DNA from: Amylostereum areolatum
Taxonomy: Eukaryota > Basidiomycota > Agaricomycetes > Russulales > Stereaceae
NCBI GenBank assembly: GCA_012932865.1
Contig: SAXG01000035.1
Span: 310,001-374,000 of the forward strand
Direction of reading: 5' to 3'
DNA length: 64,000 nt
The notes below the pieces were generated by a model. That model did no database searches. It saw nothing but the letters and a program-made list of their open reading frames with translations, and was not told where the DNA came from. A program made the position numbers and the translations under genes. Shown here piece after piece: positions 36,038-48,100 of this stretch. Position 1 is the first letter of the stretch; the number at the start of each line of letters is the position of its first letter.

Positions 36038-37560
36038 GAAGGTCTTGTCGCGGCGAGGAGCTTGCGAGAAGACCTCGTTGGACACGACGACACGCACGGT
36101 GAGATTGTATATCAGCCGGGAGTAAATGTCTTTCAGGCGCGGTCAGTCGTGACAACGCAAATTCCGACCAGACAAAAGGCGTACCGGATTGGATGCACGA
36201 GTCCTGGACGCAGAGTTCGACGGCGTGCGAGATGAATCTTACAAGGCCATTGCGAATCAAGGCGTCGACACATTTCGAAGGCGATTGTTCCATGCTCCAC
36301 CTATCAACGCGATCATCGTCAAAGGTTCTACGGGCACGAACAGTTACAAAGAGGGAAACGACCTACAGGAGTATGCGGCATCCAAACGACGAGCTTCGCA
36401 CATCCGATGTGCGATCTCTGCCAAGTTCGAGCTTCTCTTCCCTCTTCAGCACATCCATGACGTCATTGTACGTCGCGAGAGCGAGGAATGGACGACGCGT
36501 GTCCGGGTGCAAGCAGATGACCTCCAGGAAACGCAGGAGAGGTGCGAGACCGCATTTGCTAGCACTTCCATCCTTCAGGTCGCGCCCAATGCGCTCCAGG
36601 ATGGCCTCCGCGCCGAATTGGTCGAGGATGACGTCCTTTATGACCCCATGCTTGTTGAGCGCGAAGGATGGGTCATGCTCGAGGTGTAGGAAAGCTACCA
36701 TGAGAATTCCGTGGATCTGGCCTGGCGGGAGGTGATACCAACAGAAAATCGCGAGGCGGGTGGCGAGCCTTTTGATTGGTGAAGCCACTTCGGTTGGGCT
36801 TTGGATAGAGAAGTATGTATCAGTGCCGCTGGTAGGTCTAGTAAAACGATCGCAACGCTCACCTCAGATCTGTGCAATACTGTGTGAAGTAGTATCCCAG
36901 GAGAGTCATAACGAACATATCCCTCAGCATCTCGTCGGGAGCAAAGATACCATCAGTGAGAAGATTATCCCGTCTCTCCCAGAGGTGGGTGAGTATCTCT
37001 CCTGCAGTTTGGAGGAGAGAATTCTTGAGCTCCACGATGCACCCAGCATCCCTGACGAGGATGAAGAGCTATCCAAAAGCGTACAGCGCCAGCCACTCCG
37101 TTCGCAGCCCGTCCTTGTTCCGAGCTTCAATACCGGACAATCGTCCGCAGAAGCGATGAGAATGACGCACCTCTTTGCGCGCGGGTCCAAAGAAACCTTC
37201 AGAGAGAACGAGCCTCTTCCATCCCTCCGCAAGAGCTATGAGGATTTTCTGCGGATCCTCATCCCCCCACTTCAACAACGTCGTGATGGTGTCGTTCCCC
37301 TTCTCCGCCGCGTCCTGCACGATGTCGACCCATGCCCGCGTCAGCGCGTCGACTCCGATGTCGTATTTATCCAGCGTAGTCGTGTCGTATAAATCGCGGA
37401 GATGAAGCGCGGCGAGCGTCGGTTCGAGGATGATGAACAGCTTGCTGTCCCGCGCGGCGCGTTTGAGGAGGCCGTCGACCTGGATGTCGCCCTCTTCACA
37501 TGCGAGCCGTAAATCGTCCATGAGCTCCGTCCAATCCTCTTTGATTGTGGTTTCGTCCAT
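36032..37560 (-). pseudogene. 5' part of transposon-split MYND gene (gene G/H), with in-frame stop
   Basis: The start is ATG at 37560 (M-D-E-T-T-I-K-E-D-W). The N-terminal half aligns closely with gene B, including D-I-G-V-D-A-L-T-R-A-W-V and L-S-E-G-F-F-G-P. After a 47-bp intron (37141-37187) the next exon reads W-L-A-L-Y-A-F-G then TAG at 37069-37071, where gene B has G-Y-L-F. Past the stop the same frame stays aligned (L-W-E-R-R-D-N-L-L-T-D-G). Later exons carry W-Y-H-L-P-P-G and R-I-G-R-D-L-K-D-G. The final exon matches to F-Y-I at about 36035 and then enters transposon sequence, giving a spurious ending at 35990. The MYND finger is missing here and lies 6.8 kb away at 28762-29184. Confidence 0.8.
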
Positions 37561-37822
37561 AATGTGCGCGCGTGAAAGACGTATATGCGAGTGAGGAAGA
37601 GGGAAAAAGGAGACAATGGGTTGTGGACTTGTGGTCGGGAGGCCGGGCCCGGTGAAGCGTCCCGGCCAATAACGTGACCGTGCCGCGTCGTCGACCCTCG
37701 ACTGGCTCGACAACCACGACTGTTCTTCCTTCCCATTTTCTCCCCATCTCCTTCTACGCGTAGTATTATGACGCTCATTGTCCTAAGAAGCCCCGATTTA
37801 TCGCACGCTCGAATCTGCTGCC
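37561..37822. promoter_or_regulatory. Shared upstream region of divergent MYND genes G/H and I
   Basis: About 260 bp separates the two divergent family members, so they probably share regulatory sequence. A possible ATG at 37768 lies in the wrong frame for gene I unless spliced. Confidence 0.35.
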
Positions 37823-39547
37823 GTGCTGGATCCTCGTATCCACGACATCTTCAGCACCTTGGACAGTCTAATCCCAGACCCGGAATACGACCTCGGGCCC
37901 ACCACACAAATTGCCAATGTCCTCTCTTCGCTCATCGATCTATACTGCGACATCATCAGTGCCAATGGTTTCCTCTTAGAACAAGACGTACGTCTCGTGT
38001 TTCCGATTCTATTTTTGCCCTATATAATGTAGATGGAATGATCCTCACAGTCGTGGATATTCCAACCGTTCTCGGGGCTAGAAGCTGTCGCCATACGCAT
38101 ACGTCTTTCTTCAGACGATGTCGTGAGTGCGATAACTGGTAGACTGACGCCGAAGTTATCAAGAACGTGGGATTCCTTATGGACACATCGGTCGCGGCTC
38201 AAGGAGAAGGACCCGATGCTGATTTCGGCGGTTGGAAAGGCGATTGTCTACTATCACCGTGCGATGCTACGTGGGGAAACTTGGTCAGTGCCTCGTAGCG
38301 CATCGCGTGGATAGACCGTCTAACACATTTCCAGTGTCCTCGCATCTGTATTTATAACGATGATTACCCGGGCCGCGCATGTTGCCGTCTTCTGCTGGAT
38401 TTACGGCAATGCTGGGACATCCTGGAGCAGCACCATGTACCTCGTCTTATTCGGATCTGACAAGCCTGGAGAGCACGACCCCACGAGGTGTATCGATCGT
38501 GATGCCTTTTCCGAGGTCGCTGTCGAAGAATATGGCCCATCTGCCATGCTAGAACGTGTTCATGCCAAACTTATGGACACAGACACCATTGACGACGAGT
38601 TGATGAACTTCATCGAATTCTCCTGCACCTTTCTTCAAACAGCGGAAGTCCGCAAGCTCATGGTGAAACAAAAAACCTATGAATGTCTTTTTGGGGCGCT
38701 TCGACGGCAGAAAGAAAGGGGAGGGCGAAGCAAGCGCGATGGATACATCTGGTGCTTTTCCAGCATAATTCTCAAGTGCGCGTCCTTGTAGTCTGGTGCT
38801 CACACTTGTAATTGTACCTTCTCTAACTTCTAACATCCAGGTACATCGTATCCGGAAGTCCCGACGCAGGGCTCGCGAATCATGCGATGATTTTGCAGCA
38901 TGACATGGTCGGCTTCATGGCGCATACTGTGCGCTTGTGCATCGAGTATTCGGACCTGCCATCTGGTAAGTGAGCGTTCGCTTGCCCATAGGGAATATCG
39001 CGTGCCGACAAGCATCTTGCCAGCCTTCCTCGCAGGCCTCGTTTCCGGCCTTGCCGACTTCGCGCGCTATCTCCGAATCGCGTGCGCGCAACGCACCGCG
39101 ATCGACGGCGAGAAGGAAGTCCTCAGCGCGCTGCGCCGCGATCTGCGTCGAGACTGGTTCCCGGTGCTCGACGCGGGGTGGGACCTTCCCCAAACGTGGA
39201 AGAAAGAACACAACAGGGCGTGGATGGCTTGGATCGAACTCGGCATCAAGGCGGGTCTGAAGGAGCCCGTCGAGCGGGAGCGGTTCCACCGGAATGCTGA
39301 CTTGGCGAAGAAGGACGCACGTGCGCATTGCGCGTGGAGGCGCTGCGTGTATCATCGCACGGGGTCGACGAGTACCATGCGGACGTGCGCGGGGTGCGGA
39401 GAGGTTCGGTACTGTGGCAAGGAATGCCAGTCGAGGTATTTATGGCCTGCTGTCTGCTCCCGGGATTTTGCTGACTGCTGTACCGTACCCAGAGATTGGA
39501 AGGAAGGCGAGCATAAGAAGAAGTGCAGACGTATCAAAGCTGCGTAG
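37823..39547 (+). CDS. MYND zinc-finger family gene I
   Basis: The first exon (about 37800-37987) reads L-D-P-R-I-H-D-I-F-S-T-L, but no in-frame ATG precedes it before a TAA at 37784. The true start may be in an unseen upstream exon or lost. Later exons are clean: E-A-V-A-I-R-I-R-L-S-S-D-D (from 38058) and F-C-W-I-Y-G-N-A-G (38.34-38.78 kb) with R-V-H-A-K-L-M-D-T. After an intron comes Y-I-V-S-G-S-P-D-A-G. The last large exon has S-A-L-R-R-D-L-R-R-D-W-F-P-V-L and ends in the finger C-A-W-R-R-C, C-A-G-C, Y-C-G-K-E-C-Q. This is followed by D-W-K-E-G-E-H-K-K-K-C after an intron. TAG is at 39545-39547. The finger is complete. The gene is divergent from the split MYND gene. Confidence 0.75.
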
Positions 39548-42500
39548 ACGTACGGGATTTTCGGGCCCTGCACGACGGGGGATGCTTGCACTGTGCAGTG
39601 GTCTGGCCGTCGCTGGTGGTGCAGCGTGCGTTGAGAGGCGAGAGTCGTGTAAGCGGGTACGCCTTCATCCGAGGACGCCTGCAAGATATTCAAGGATGCC
39701 GTGGCGGGCGTTGTGGTCGAGGAATGAATTAGCTTCGGTCGCCGCGTGCCAGGCGATCCAGAGCCAACGTTAAGACGGATACCCTAAACGTAGATACACA
39801 TGCTCGAGCTCGTCACTCGAGGGCGCCCAGGCCCGGGCCGTGTCGTCTGCTCCGCGGGTCGAAAGCCACGTACAGTACAGTACCGCCACAGGCGAGATGT
39901 GCGCGATATCGATAGCATCTCTTCATTGAGCGCGATACACGGGCGTCCGGGCTGAGCGCGGTTCATCCCCGACCCCCGTTCATTCGTGAGGTTCATCTGC
40001 CAGTTATGAACGCCCGAGCACCGAAGTTCTCCGCACGACACTTAAGTCTTAATGAACGGGAAGAGAGGTCAAGGCGGGATGTGCCAATGACGGGCCGCGC
40101 GGCGAGACCTGGGCCTGTCGCGCGACGCGTTCACGAGGGCGAACTCGAAAAGGGAGAGTGGAGCTCTCGGAACGGTTGAGTTTCAGTACATACTCTATGT
40201 ATATGCGAGCTAGAATTTGTGGCGCATGGCTTATCAGCGTATATCGGACGGCTGGAACCAACATCGATACGCACCCTAGACTCGGAACGCCCGGTATTCT
40301 ACGCATGTACGCGCGGCGCGCGTGGGCGTAGATGGGAAATCTAGATGCGATGGACGTCGGGATGCGCGCGGGGTCTGTATATGGGGAACGGGGCGACGTC
40401 ACTTATGGACGAAGCCTGTGCTGCTCCGAATCCCCGCGGAAACGATCGCGACTAAGTTTGATTTATTCGGCGGGCTGGCGAAGGTAGATGTCGGGCACGC
40501 GCGAGCGACGTCCGACGGGCCTTGTCTTGCGCGACGGAGGGGAGCGTTCGAGGTGGCGAATACTCAGGTTGCGGTTGCGACGTGCGCGTGATCGAGGAGG
40601 TACGACAGCGCCGTCGTGGGGGGGAGTCGTCGGATGAAAGGCGTCGTCGAACGACGCGGGATCCAGTAAAGTTGTACGTTGAAGCAAACCACCGTCGACG
40701 GGTAATTCGCCGACTTTCCCTCTTCTGCACCGTCCCCATATTCCCAGTGAGTCCCCAAGCTGCGACCGAACCCGAGAAAAGCGCACCTTCGCCTCGAATC
40801 CTACACGACGACTTCGCCGCCACATCACGCAGATCTCCTCTCCGCCCTCCACCCATCCATCTCACCACCATCACCCTCTCGCCACCCATCATCGACGCCC
40901 TCGCCGTAACGCGCGTGAACCCGCTCCCCCCGCCCCCGCTCTTCCCATCTGATTCGTCCCCGCAGAAACAAATCTCCTCGATTGGCCGCGTACCCAAAAA
41001 GAACTGCGGTGGCGGTGGCGGCCCAGACAAGGGGTCGTGGCGGGGTCGTGGCTGTGAGATGCCAGGTAGGCTACATCAATTTCAAGGGGTTTGGCTGGAC
41101 GGGAAAATAGCCTTTTTGGGATGTCCCTTCATGTCATACCTATCGCATCATCACATTGACGGCTCGTGCACGTCGACGGTCGTTGCACTGTGACTTTGCT
41201 CTCGAATTGCCGATGTCGAGTGCAATATACACTGACACGGCTTTATCATTGAGTGCTTTTGCTCAGAAGGTCAGTGGTGTCATGCTCAGTGGTGCAAGGC
41301 GGCCGCTGGTGCTCATTAATAAGTACAGTGCGTGCATTATGCGTTGTGCAAGAGCTCGTGGTTGCATTTCTGACAGCCTTGGATGCTGACTTCATGAGCA
41401 CCGGTGTTTTCGACTTTTCGTGTCGCTGCCATTCGCTGTCGCGGGTCGCACTGTCACCCGTCATGTTGCATGATATACGATCCGCAAATGAGGCATACAT
41501 CCTGCACAGAAAGCGGTACGAGGTTGGTGGTTACGGCCTACACCAGTTTTCATGTTGACGAGATCCACTATCTGACAGCTGTCCGTCTATGACCTTCCAC
41601 AAACAATGCTTAGCTGGCCTACCATGGCTACAACTTATGGTGGTGCGGCCTCGGTATCGAAGTAGTACATATGCCGTCTTTCTGTTCTTACCGTGCAGCG
41701 CAAACCTTGTTCACAACGTGTTTACATACCCGTTTATCTCGCGGTCGATGTACTTATCGAAGTCCAGCCCGGTAGCTCGAGCCAGCAGTGTAAGTACTAG
41801 TAGTTTAAATAATCAGCTTGTAGCTCGTGTCCAGCCTGCTACCCCACTGCCGCAAGAGCACTGTTAGCATTCCCTTTATATGCATATCTGATGCGATGCA
41901 CGGCACAGAATTTATTTAAACTATCCACCACCATCTCCGTTTCAGAGCTCAGCCAGAGGAGGTCATCCGCATGACGAGCAAACCATGACATAAATGAATT
42001 TGATTGGCTCTCCAGCGCTCGAGAGAGCCTTTCGTGCCGTCCTAAAATGGCTATTTTCCCGTCCCGCGAGATCCCTTGAAATTGATGCAGACCTTATACT
42101 CAGAACGACTGTCTTCTGAGTAAGGTCAGCCACGGAGACTAGATGCCAGGGGGGGATACCGGGTGCGATGGAGATAGGGTAAAGGGACGCGGGGCCGCAG
42201 GACAGAATTGGAGGCGCAGGTTGCACCCGTCCGCGGTCGATCATTCCAAGGCTAAGCTGCGGAAATGACAGAGATAGGATACGCCGTCGACGTCGACGGT
42301 GGTATCGCTGGCGTAGGTCGGTGTAAAAGACTGAAGTGGACTTGGATTCGCAGACGCAGTCGAGGCGCTTGGAGCCTGCCGAGAACGACGGCGCAAGGCT
42401 CGCGATGCCGTGCGGCGGTATTCATAGCGTTGCTCAGGGACTTGGGGGCCGGTCGGGGTGAGTCTCGCGTTCTGGTGGAAAATCCGGGTGGCGTCTACAG

Positions 42501-43579
42501 AAAAAGGATACTCATGGTCTCAGAGAAACCGAATGTGAACACAGCGGCAATGAGACGCACCGTGCGGGGCCGGCTGGCGTTAGGGAGAGGTCGGCCAACA
42601 TTCGCAGCGCTACGAATAGCGCGTAAGACCGCGCTCGACGTCAGCGGGCAGATGTATGGTCCATGATGCCCGGGAGGTGGGAAACAGTGGACAGAAAAGC
42701 TCGAGGGCTCCGCGGGGTCCGCGCGCGATCTCAGGTGGAGGTAACGCGTTGAAAGGCGGGCGTGCGAAGAGCAGCCGAGCAAAGCGAGGAGAACGACGTT
42801 GAGGAGAACGATGGAGACGATGGGCACGCTGTCGAGCGCGCCGAGGGAGACGACGAGCAGGGGGAGACAGGCACCGAACCCCGGAGAGACTCGGCAGTTT
42901 CCGCAGACGCCTTACATAATCCCGGGGACGAAAAAAATGCTTCCGTCGCGGTTTCACCGTCTTCCTCTTCCTCCTCCTCGTCGTTCGCCCCGTTCTCCCC
43001 TCCCCGCACGAGACGACGAGCGTGAATTATACCCTTCATCTTCGCCCTCATCTCGGACTTCGGAATACGCATACCCTAATATCGCTCTCGGCCTTGGCTC
43101 CAACTCCCCCAATCCCGGCATCATCACGCGCGGAACTTCGGCTCCTGGACCGCTTCAAAAAACGGAACGCTCGCTACGCCGCGGCGCCGTCCCCCAAACA
43201 TCCCTGCCACCACTTTCTCGGCCTCGCCTCCTGCACCGCCCACGCCCGCTCCGGATTGTCGCCCCTCTCCAAGATCAGCAAGCCTTCTCGCCACAGCCCG
43301 TCGAACATATAATAGCCAGCGGCCCCACGGCGCTTGACCAATCCACCAGTCCTTCTCCCGTGGCCGCGCCCTTCCCATTGTCCTATTGTCCCTTTCCGCA
43401 TATAACTCCCTCAACGCTCGCCCTTAGCTTTCCCACCGCCCTAGTCCGTCCCTCTCCCTCTTTTTTTCGCGCGCATATACTCACGGTTTACCCCAGATTC
43501 CGCGCATACATCCACCTCCCGTCCCCACGCGGTCGCCACATCGCCCACACCCCCCTCGCCACAACCTCCTTCGCCCCCA
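39548..43579. other. Gene-poor interval
   Basis: About 4 kb with no convincing gene. Short frames on both strands are mutually overlapping and have no coherent family signature. The right end (from about 43190) belongs to the left edge of the segmental duplication and presumably holds the promoter of the His-rich gene. The sequence between 39.8 and 42.6 kb may contain old mobile-element debris, but no repeat partner is visible in this window. Confidence 0.35.
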
Positions 43580-44471
43580 ATGACGGAATACGACTACTCC
43601 CCCGAGGCCTTCGAACGCTACACGGCCACCCAGGCGCGCATCTCCAACTGGGTCCAAGAAACACGCGCCGCCACGTCCCCGCCCACCTCCCGCCTCGCCT
43701 CCCCACACTCCGCCTCCCCGCCCCCGCCCCCTCTCTCCCGCCACAACTCCTCCCGGCACAAACCTTCTTCCTCTTCCCACACCCGCACGCGCGGCGTCGA
43801 TGACCCGCACACCCACACCCGCTCGCGGTCCAACTCCCACGCATCCCGCCCGAACCCCACCCGTTCCCAAACCCTCGCGGCTCCCCAGCCCGTCGGCAAC
43901 CCGCACTCCCTGACCTACGCCTACGCCATGCAGCCGCCACCGGGCACGGGCCCGCCCCTCCCGATCTCGAACCTCTCCCCGCGGCGCGCCGCGACGCTCC
44001 CCGCCAACGCCCACGTGCAGACGCAGTACGGTCCGGACGGGCGCGCGCACGCGCATATCATTTACTACGACCCGCCGAAGAAAGCCGGGCAGACGCTCGT
44101 CGTCGTTCCGCCCTCCGGTGGCCGCGTAGACGTCCGCGTGCGTTCCTTCCCTTGCGTTTTCATACCCTTGACCGTGAAGTACTGACCCGTAACACCAGTA
44201 CGCCGCGCCGACGCCCCAACCCGCGCGCCAAGCGCCCTTCCTCAAGCGCCTCTTCACCTCCTTCCCGTGGTCGAGCTCGCGCGCGTCCCCGGCGCCTTCG
44301 TCCTCGCCTGCGGCGAGCCACCACGCCCATCACTCGAAGCACGCGCGCTCCAAGAGCCGCGACACGCAGCCGCACCGGCAGCACGGGCACAGCCACGGAC
44401 ATGGCCACGCGCACGGGCGCGACAAGGAGCGCGAGCGCGAGCGGCGGTCGAGGCGGCGGAGCAGCTTCTGA
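43580..44471 (+). CDS. Small Ser/Pro-rich protein with His-rich basic tail (intact copy)
   Basis: ATG at 43580 (M-T-E-Y-D-Y-S-P-E-A-F-E-R-Y). The N-terminal motif T-E-Y-D-Y-S-P-E-A and the segment R-I-S-N-W-V-Q look like an uncharacterised Agaricomycete family I have seen before. A Ser/Pro-rich linker follows. A conserved-looking block comes next: I-I-Y-Y-D-P-P-K-K-A-G-Q-T and V-V-P-P-S-G-G-R-V-D-V-R. A single intron (about 44136-44199) leads to A-P-F-L-K-R-L-F-T-S-F-P-W and then a tail rich in His (G-H-S-H-G-H-G-H-A-H-G) and Arg (R-E-R-E-R-R-S-R-R-R). TGA is at 44469-44471. The His-rich tail might bind metal, but this is inference. The copy at 57.9 kb is broken. Confidence 0.65.
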
Positions 44472-45155
44472 GCGCGCTCGCGAGCCTGCTCGACGCCGTT
44501 TCCGCGGTTTGTTTATATATATACATACGTTCTCCATGTCTTCTGTTTCTACTTTTTCGTCTGCCGTCTCCGTCTCACTGTTTACGCTCATCCGTCTCTC
44601 CACCGTTGTTTACCCTCGTCCTCCTGTTCCTCCGTATATGACTCGATGTCTTACCACACCTCCCTTGTTTAATCGACAAAGCCGTGTTGTTCCTTCTTCT
44701 CTTCTTATCTCTCCTCTCCTCACTTCCGTCTTGTCATTTCATTTTTTATCCTCGTATCCTGCATTCGCATTCCTCCGCACGCACCTTTTTATTTGTAGAC
44801 CGTCCCCCGCCGTACGCTCCGCTAATCCTCTCACGCACGCACGACTCCACTGCACGCATGCATCCTTCCGATGCATGTCATTACTTTATTGCCTTCACGA
44901 CTGCACGACTTTGACTCCCCGACCCGACCCCCGCGTCTTCTGCGCGCGCATTCTTACGACTACGATTTGATTATGATACTAAAACACTGTTCTTATTCAG
45001 TTTTGCAGAAAGTAGCGAGGTAGGTATTCGGATCACGACACAGTGCGAGCTCATGCACAAGACATGACGGAATAAGGTGTCATACTGCTAGTGAAGTAGT
45101 TTATGTCAGTGGTAAACAAATACAAGATAGATGGAAACTGACCTTCTCAAGCACC

Positions 45156-48100
45156 TCATTGAGGTGCAACCCAGCACTTTGTCCAGTCTTTACCATGAGC
45201 AAACTGGCTCAGATCCAGCGCTACAGGAGTTCTTCCAATGATATTGAGCATGTTTGGCTTCACCAGGAATTCACGGTAATAAAGAGGGACCCAGAGCAGG
45301 AGGTTTTCATTATGCCCAATGATCCAACCATCCTCCTGCAGTTTCACCCAGTCTCTTACATGGGTAGGTGGGGATCCCTCCAATATGAACTGTGCGGAGT
45401 TACAGAGGGCATGTTTCTTCTCTGATGAAAGATGTATGTGGGCTGGGGGAAAAGTGACTGGACCACTCAGGGAATGAAGTGCATTTTGGAACTCGATATC
45501 CCAGATATGGATAGTACCATCCCATGATCCAGAGGCAATCTGAGAGCCATCTGGGGAGAATGCAACAGAGTGCACATAATTAGTGTGTCCCTGCAATGGA
45601 TCACCCACTTGCGTTCCAGAGGCCACATCCCAGAGACGCACAGTGCTGTCCCATGATCCAGAGACAATCTGAGTGCCATCTGGGGAGAATGCAACAGGGG
45701 TCACAAAACCAGTGTGTCCCTGCAATGGATCACCCACTTGCTTTCCAGAGGCCACATCCCAGAGACACACAGTGTTGTCCCGTGATCCAGAGAAAATCTG
45801 GGTGCCATCCGGGGAGAATGCAACAGAGGTCACCTCGCTGGTATGTCCCTGCAATGGATCACCCACTTGCCTTCCAGAGACCACATCCCAGACACGCACA
45901 GTGCTGTCATATGATCCAGAGACAATCTGAGTGCCATCTGGGGAGAATGCAACAGACGTCACTCTATCAGTGTGTCCCTGCAATGGATCACCCACTTGCG
46001 TTCCAGAGGACACATCCCAGAGATGCACAGTGCTGTCCCATGATCCAGAGACAATCTGAGTGCCATCTGGGGAGAATGCAACAGAGGTCACAAAACCAGT
46101 GTGTCCCTGCAATGGATCACCCATTTGCTTTCCAGAGGCCACATCCCAGAGACACACAGTCTTGTCCCGTGATCCAGAGACAATCTGGGTGCCATCCGGG
46201 GAGAATGCAACAGAGGTCATAGAACGAGTGTGTCCCTGCAATAGATCACCCACTTGCCTTCCAGAGACCACATCCCAGACACGCACAGTGCTGTCATATG
46301 ATCCAGAGACAATCTGAGTGCCATCTGGGGAGAATGCAACAGACGTCACTCCATCAGTGTGTCCCTGCAATGGATCACCCACTTGCCTTCCAGAGACCAC
46401 ATCCCAGACACGCACAGTATGATCAGATGATCCAGAGACAATCTGAGTGCCATCTGGGGAGAATGCAACAGAGGTCACATAATCAGTGCGTCCCTGCAAT
46501 AGATCACCCACTTGCGTTCCAGAGGCCACATCCCAGAGACGCACAGTGTTGTCATATGATCCAGAGACAATCTGAGTGCCATCTGGGGAGAATGCAACAG
46601 ACGTCACTCCATCAGTGTGTCCCTGCAATGGATCACCCACTTGCCTTCCAGAGACCACATCCCAGACATGCACAGTATGATCAGATGATCCAGAGACAAT
46701 CTGAGTGCCATCTGGAGAGAATGCAACAGAGGTCACATAATCAGTGCGTCCCTGCAATAGATCACCCACTTGCGTTCCAGAGGCCACATCCCAGAGACGC
46801 ACAGTGTTGTCAGATGATCCAGAGACAATCTGAGTGCCATCTGGGGAGAATGCAACAGACGTCACTCTATCAGTGTGTCCCTGCAATGGATCACCCACTT
46901 GCTCTCCAGAGGCCACATCCCAGAGATGCACAGTGCTGTCCCATGATCCAGAGACAATCTGAGTGCCATCTGGGGAGAATGCAACAGAGGTCACATAATC
47001 AGTGTGTCCCTGCAATGGATCACCCATTTGCTTTCCAGAGGCCACATCCCAGACACACACAGTGTTGTCCCGTGATCCAGAGACAATCTGAGTGCCATCT
47101 GGGGAGAATGCAATAGAGGTCACTGAACTAGTGTGCCCACTGAATAATTTTTGACCTGATGGCCAAGATTTTACATCACCCGATGCAACTGTAGGAACAC
47201 TTTTCAGATGTGACCCATACTCCTGGAAAATATAGGACTCTGTTGGAGAGAGTGCAAGGGCGGAGAGATAGATATGTGGTAGTGATTCAGTAATAACCTG
47301 GCTAAAGTGAGCTATAAATTTGTTTGCATCTGAGACAAATTCTGCTAGGCTGGCTGTTGCTAGCTCAACTGGGAGTTTCTGTGTAAATGGTAAGTTGAGG
47401 ATATGATTCAATTAGTCTGGTAGAAATGAAGCTTACCTTACACCATCTCTGCAAATATCCCATATTTGTCTGGGCAATGAGGGCAGAGTTTATCAGACTC
47501 ATGACTTCAAGCCAATAGAGGAACTTGGTCTCTAGCATCTCAGTCACTTCATTTACCCAGAAGGATGAAGGAGATGTCTCTCTCAGGTGTTGCACCCAAT
47601 ACAATGATGAATATGTGACACCCGATGCATCAAGACTAGTGACAATGTCCTTGGAAATAGTGCCTTTATTAAGCTTGTAGGATGTCTGAATATTTCCCAT
47701 ATTAAAGTGTAGTTTGTGTTTCAGAATGCCTAGTGTAGCAGTAGCCAGGCAATCATGCATCATGGACAGATTAATGTAAAACTCTCCACTTCGCTGATTT
47801 ACCAGAAAATCTCGAAATGATATGTGTCGAGGAATCACTGGTTCATCTGATTTATCCACCCCTTTCAACAATGATCCCATGAAGCTAAGCACATCTCTAA
47901 CATTGTGACCAGATAGAGATTTCCCTGGAGAATGTGATCCATCTATCTTGCCAAAGTGTTCAAGGTGATTTAAGACATCCATAGGCAGTGGAGTGAACAC
48001 AGTGAATATCATCGCCATGACCTCCTTGAAAGTATCCAAGCCACTTTGATCATCCTTGAACATGTCTTTTAAGACTTGATGATAAAGACCATCTAGTGTA

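Noticed and set aside
35931..36293. Natural MYND-less C-terminus for the gene at 36-37.5 kb
   Set aside because: The last residues (after F-Y-I) are encoded by transposon sequence and do not match any paralogue; the matching C-terminus lies across the element.
42799..43803. 334-codon plus-strand frame upstream of and overlapping the His-rich gene
   Set aside because: It is Pro/Arg/Ser-rich by base composition, overlaps the start of a better-supported gene in another frame, and is not conserved as an open frame in the duplicated copy.
43481..44257. 258-codon minus-strand frame opposite the His-rich gene
   Set aside because: Gly/Arg/Val-rich shadow of a GC-rich coding strand; broken in the second copy.
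46298..47116. Long plus-strand open frame (about 270 codons) across the WD40 array
   Set aside because: The 129-bp repeat length is a multiple of three, so an antisense frame stays open by periodicity. The minus-strand WD40 protein explains the sequence.
45465..47150. Regular direct repeats that might suggest a satellite or CRISPR-like array
   Set aside because: The repeats are 43-codon WD40 units in an open frame within a eukaryotic gene; there are no unique spacers.
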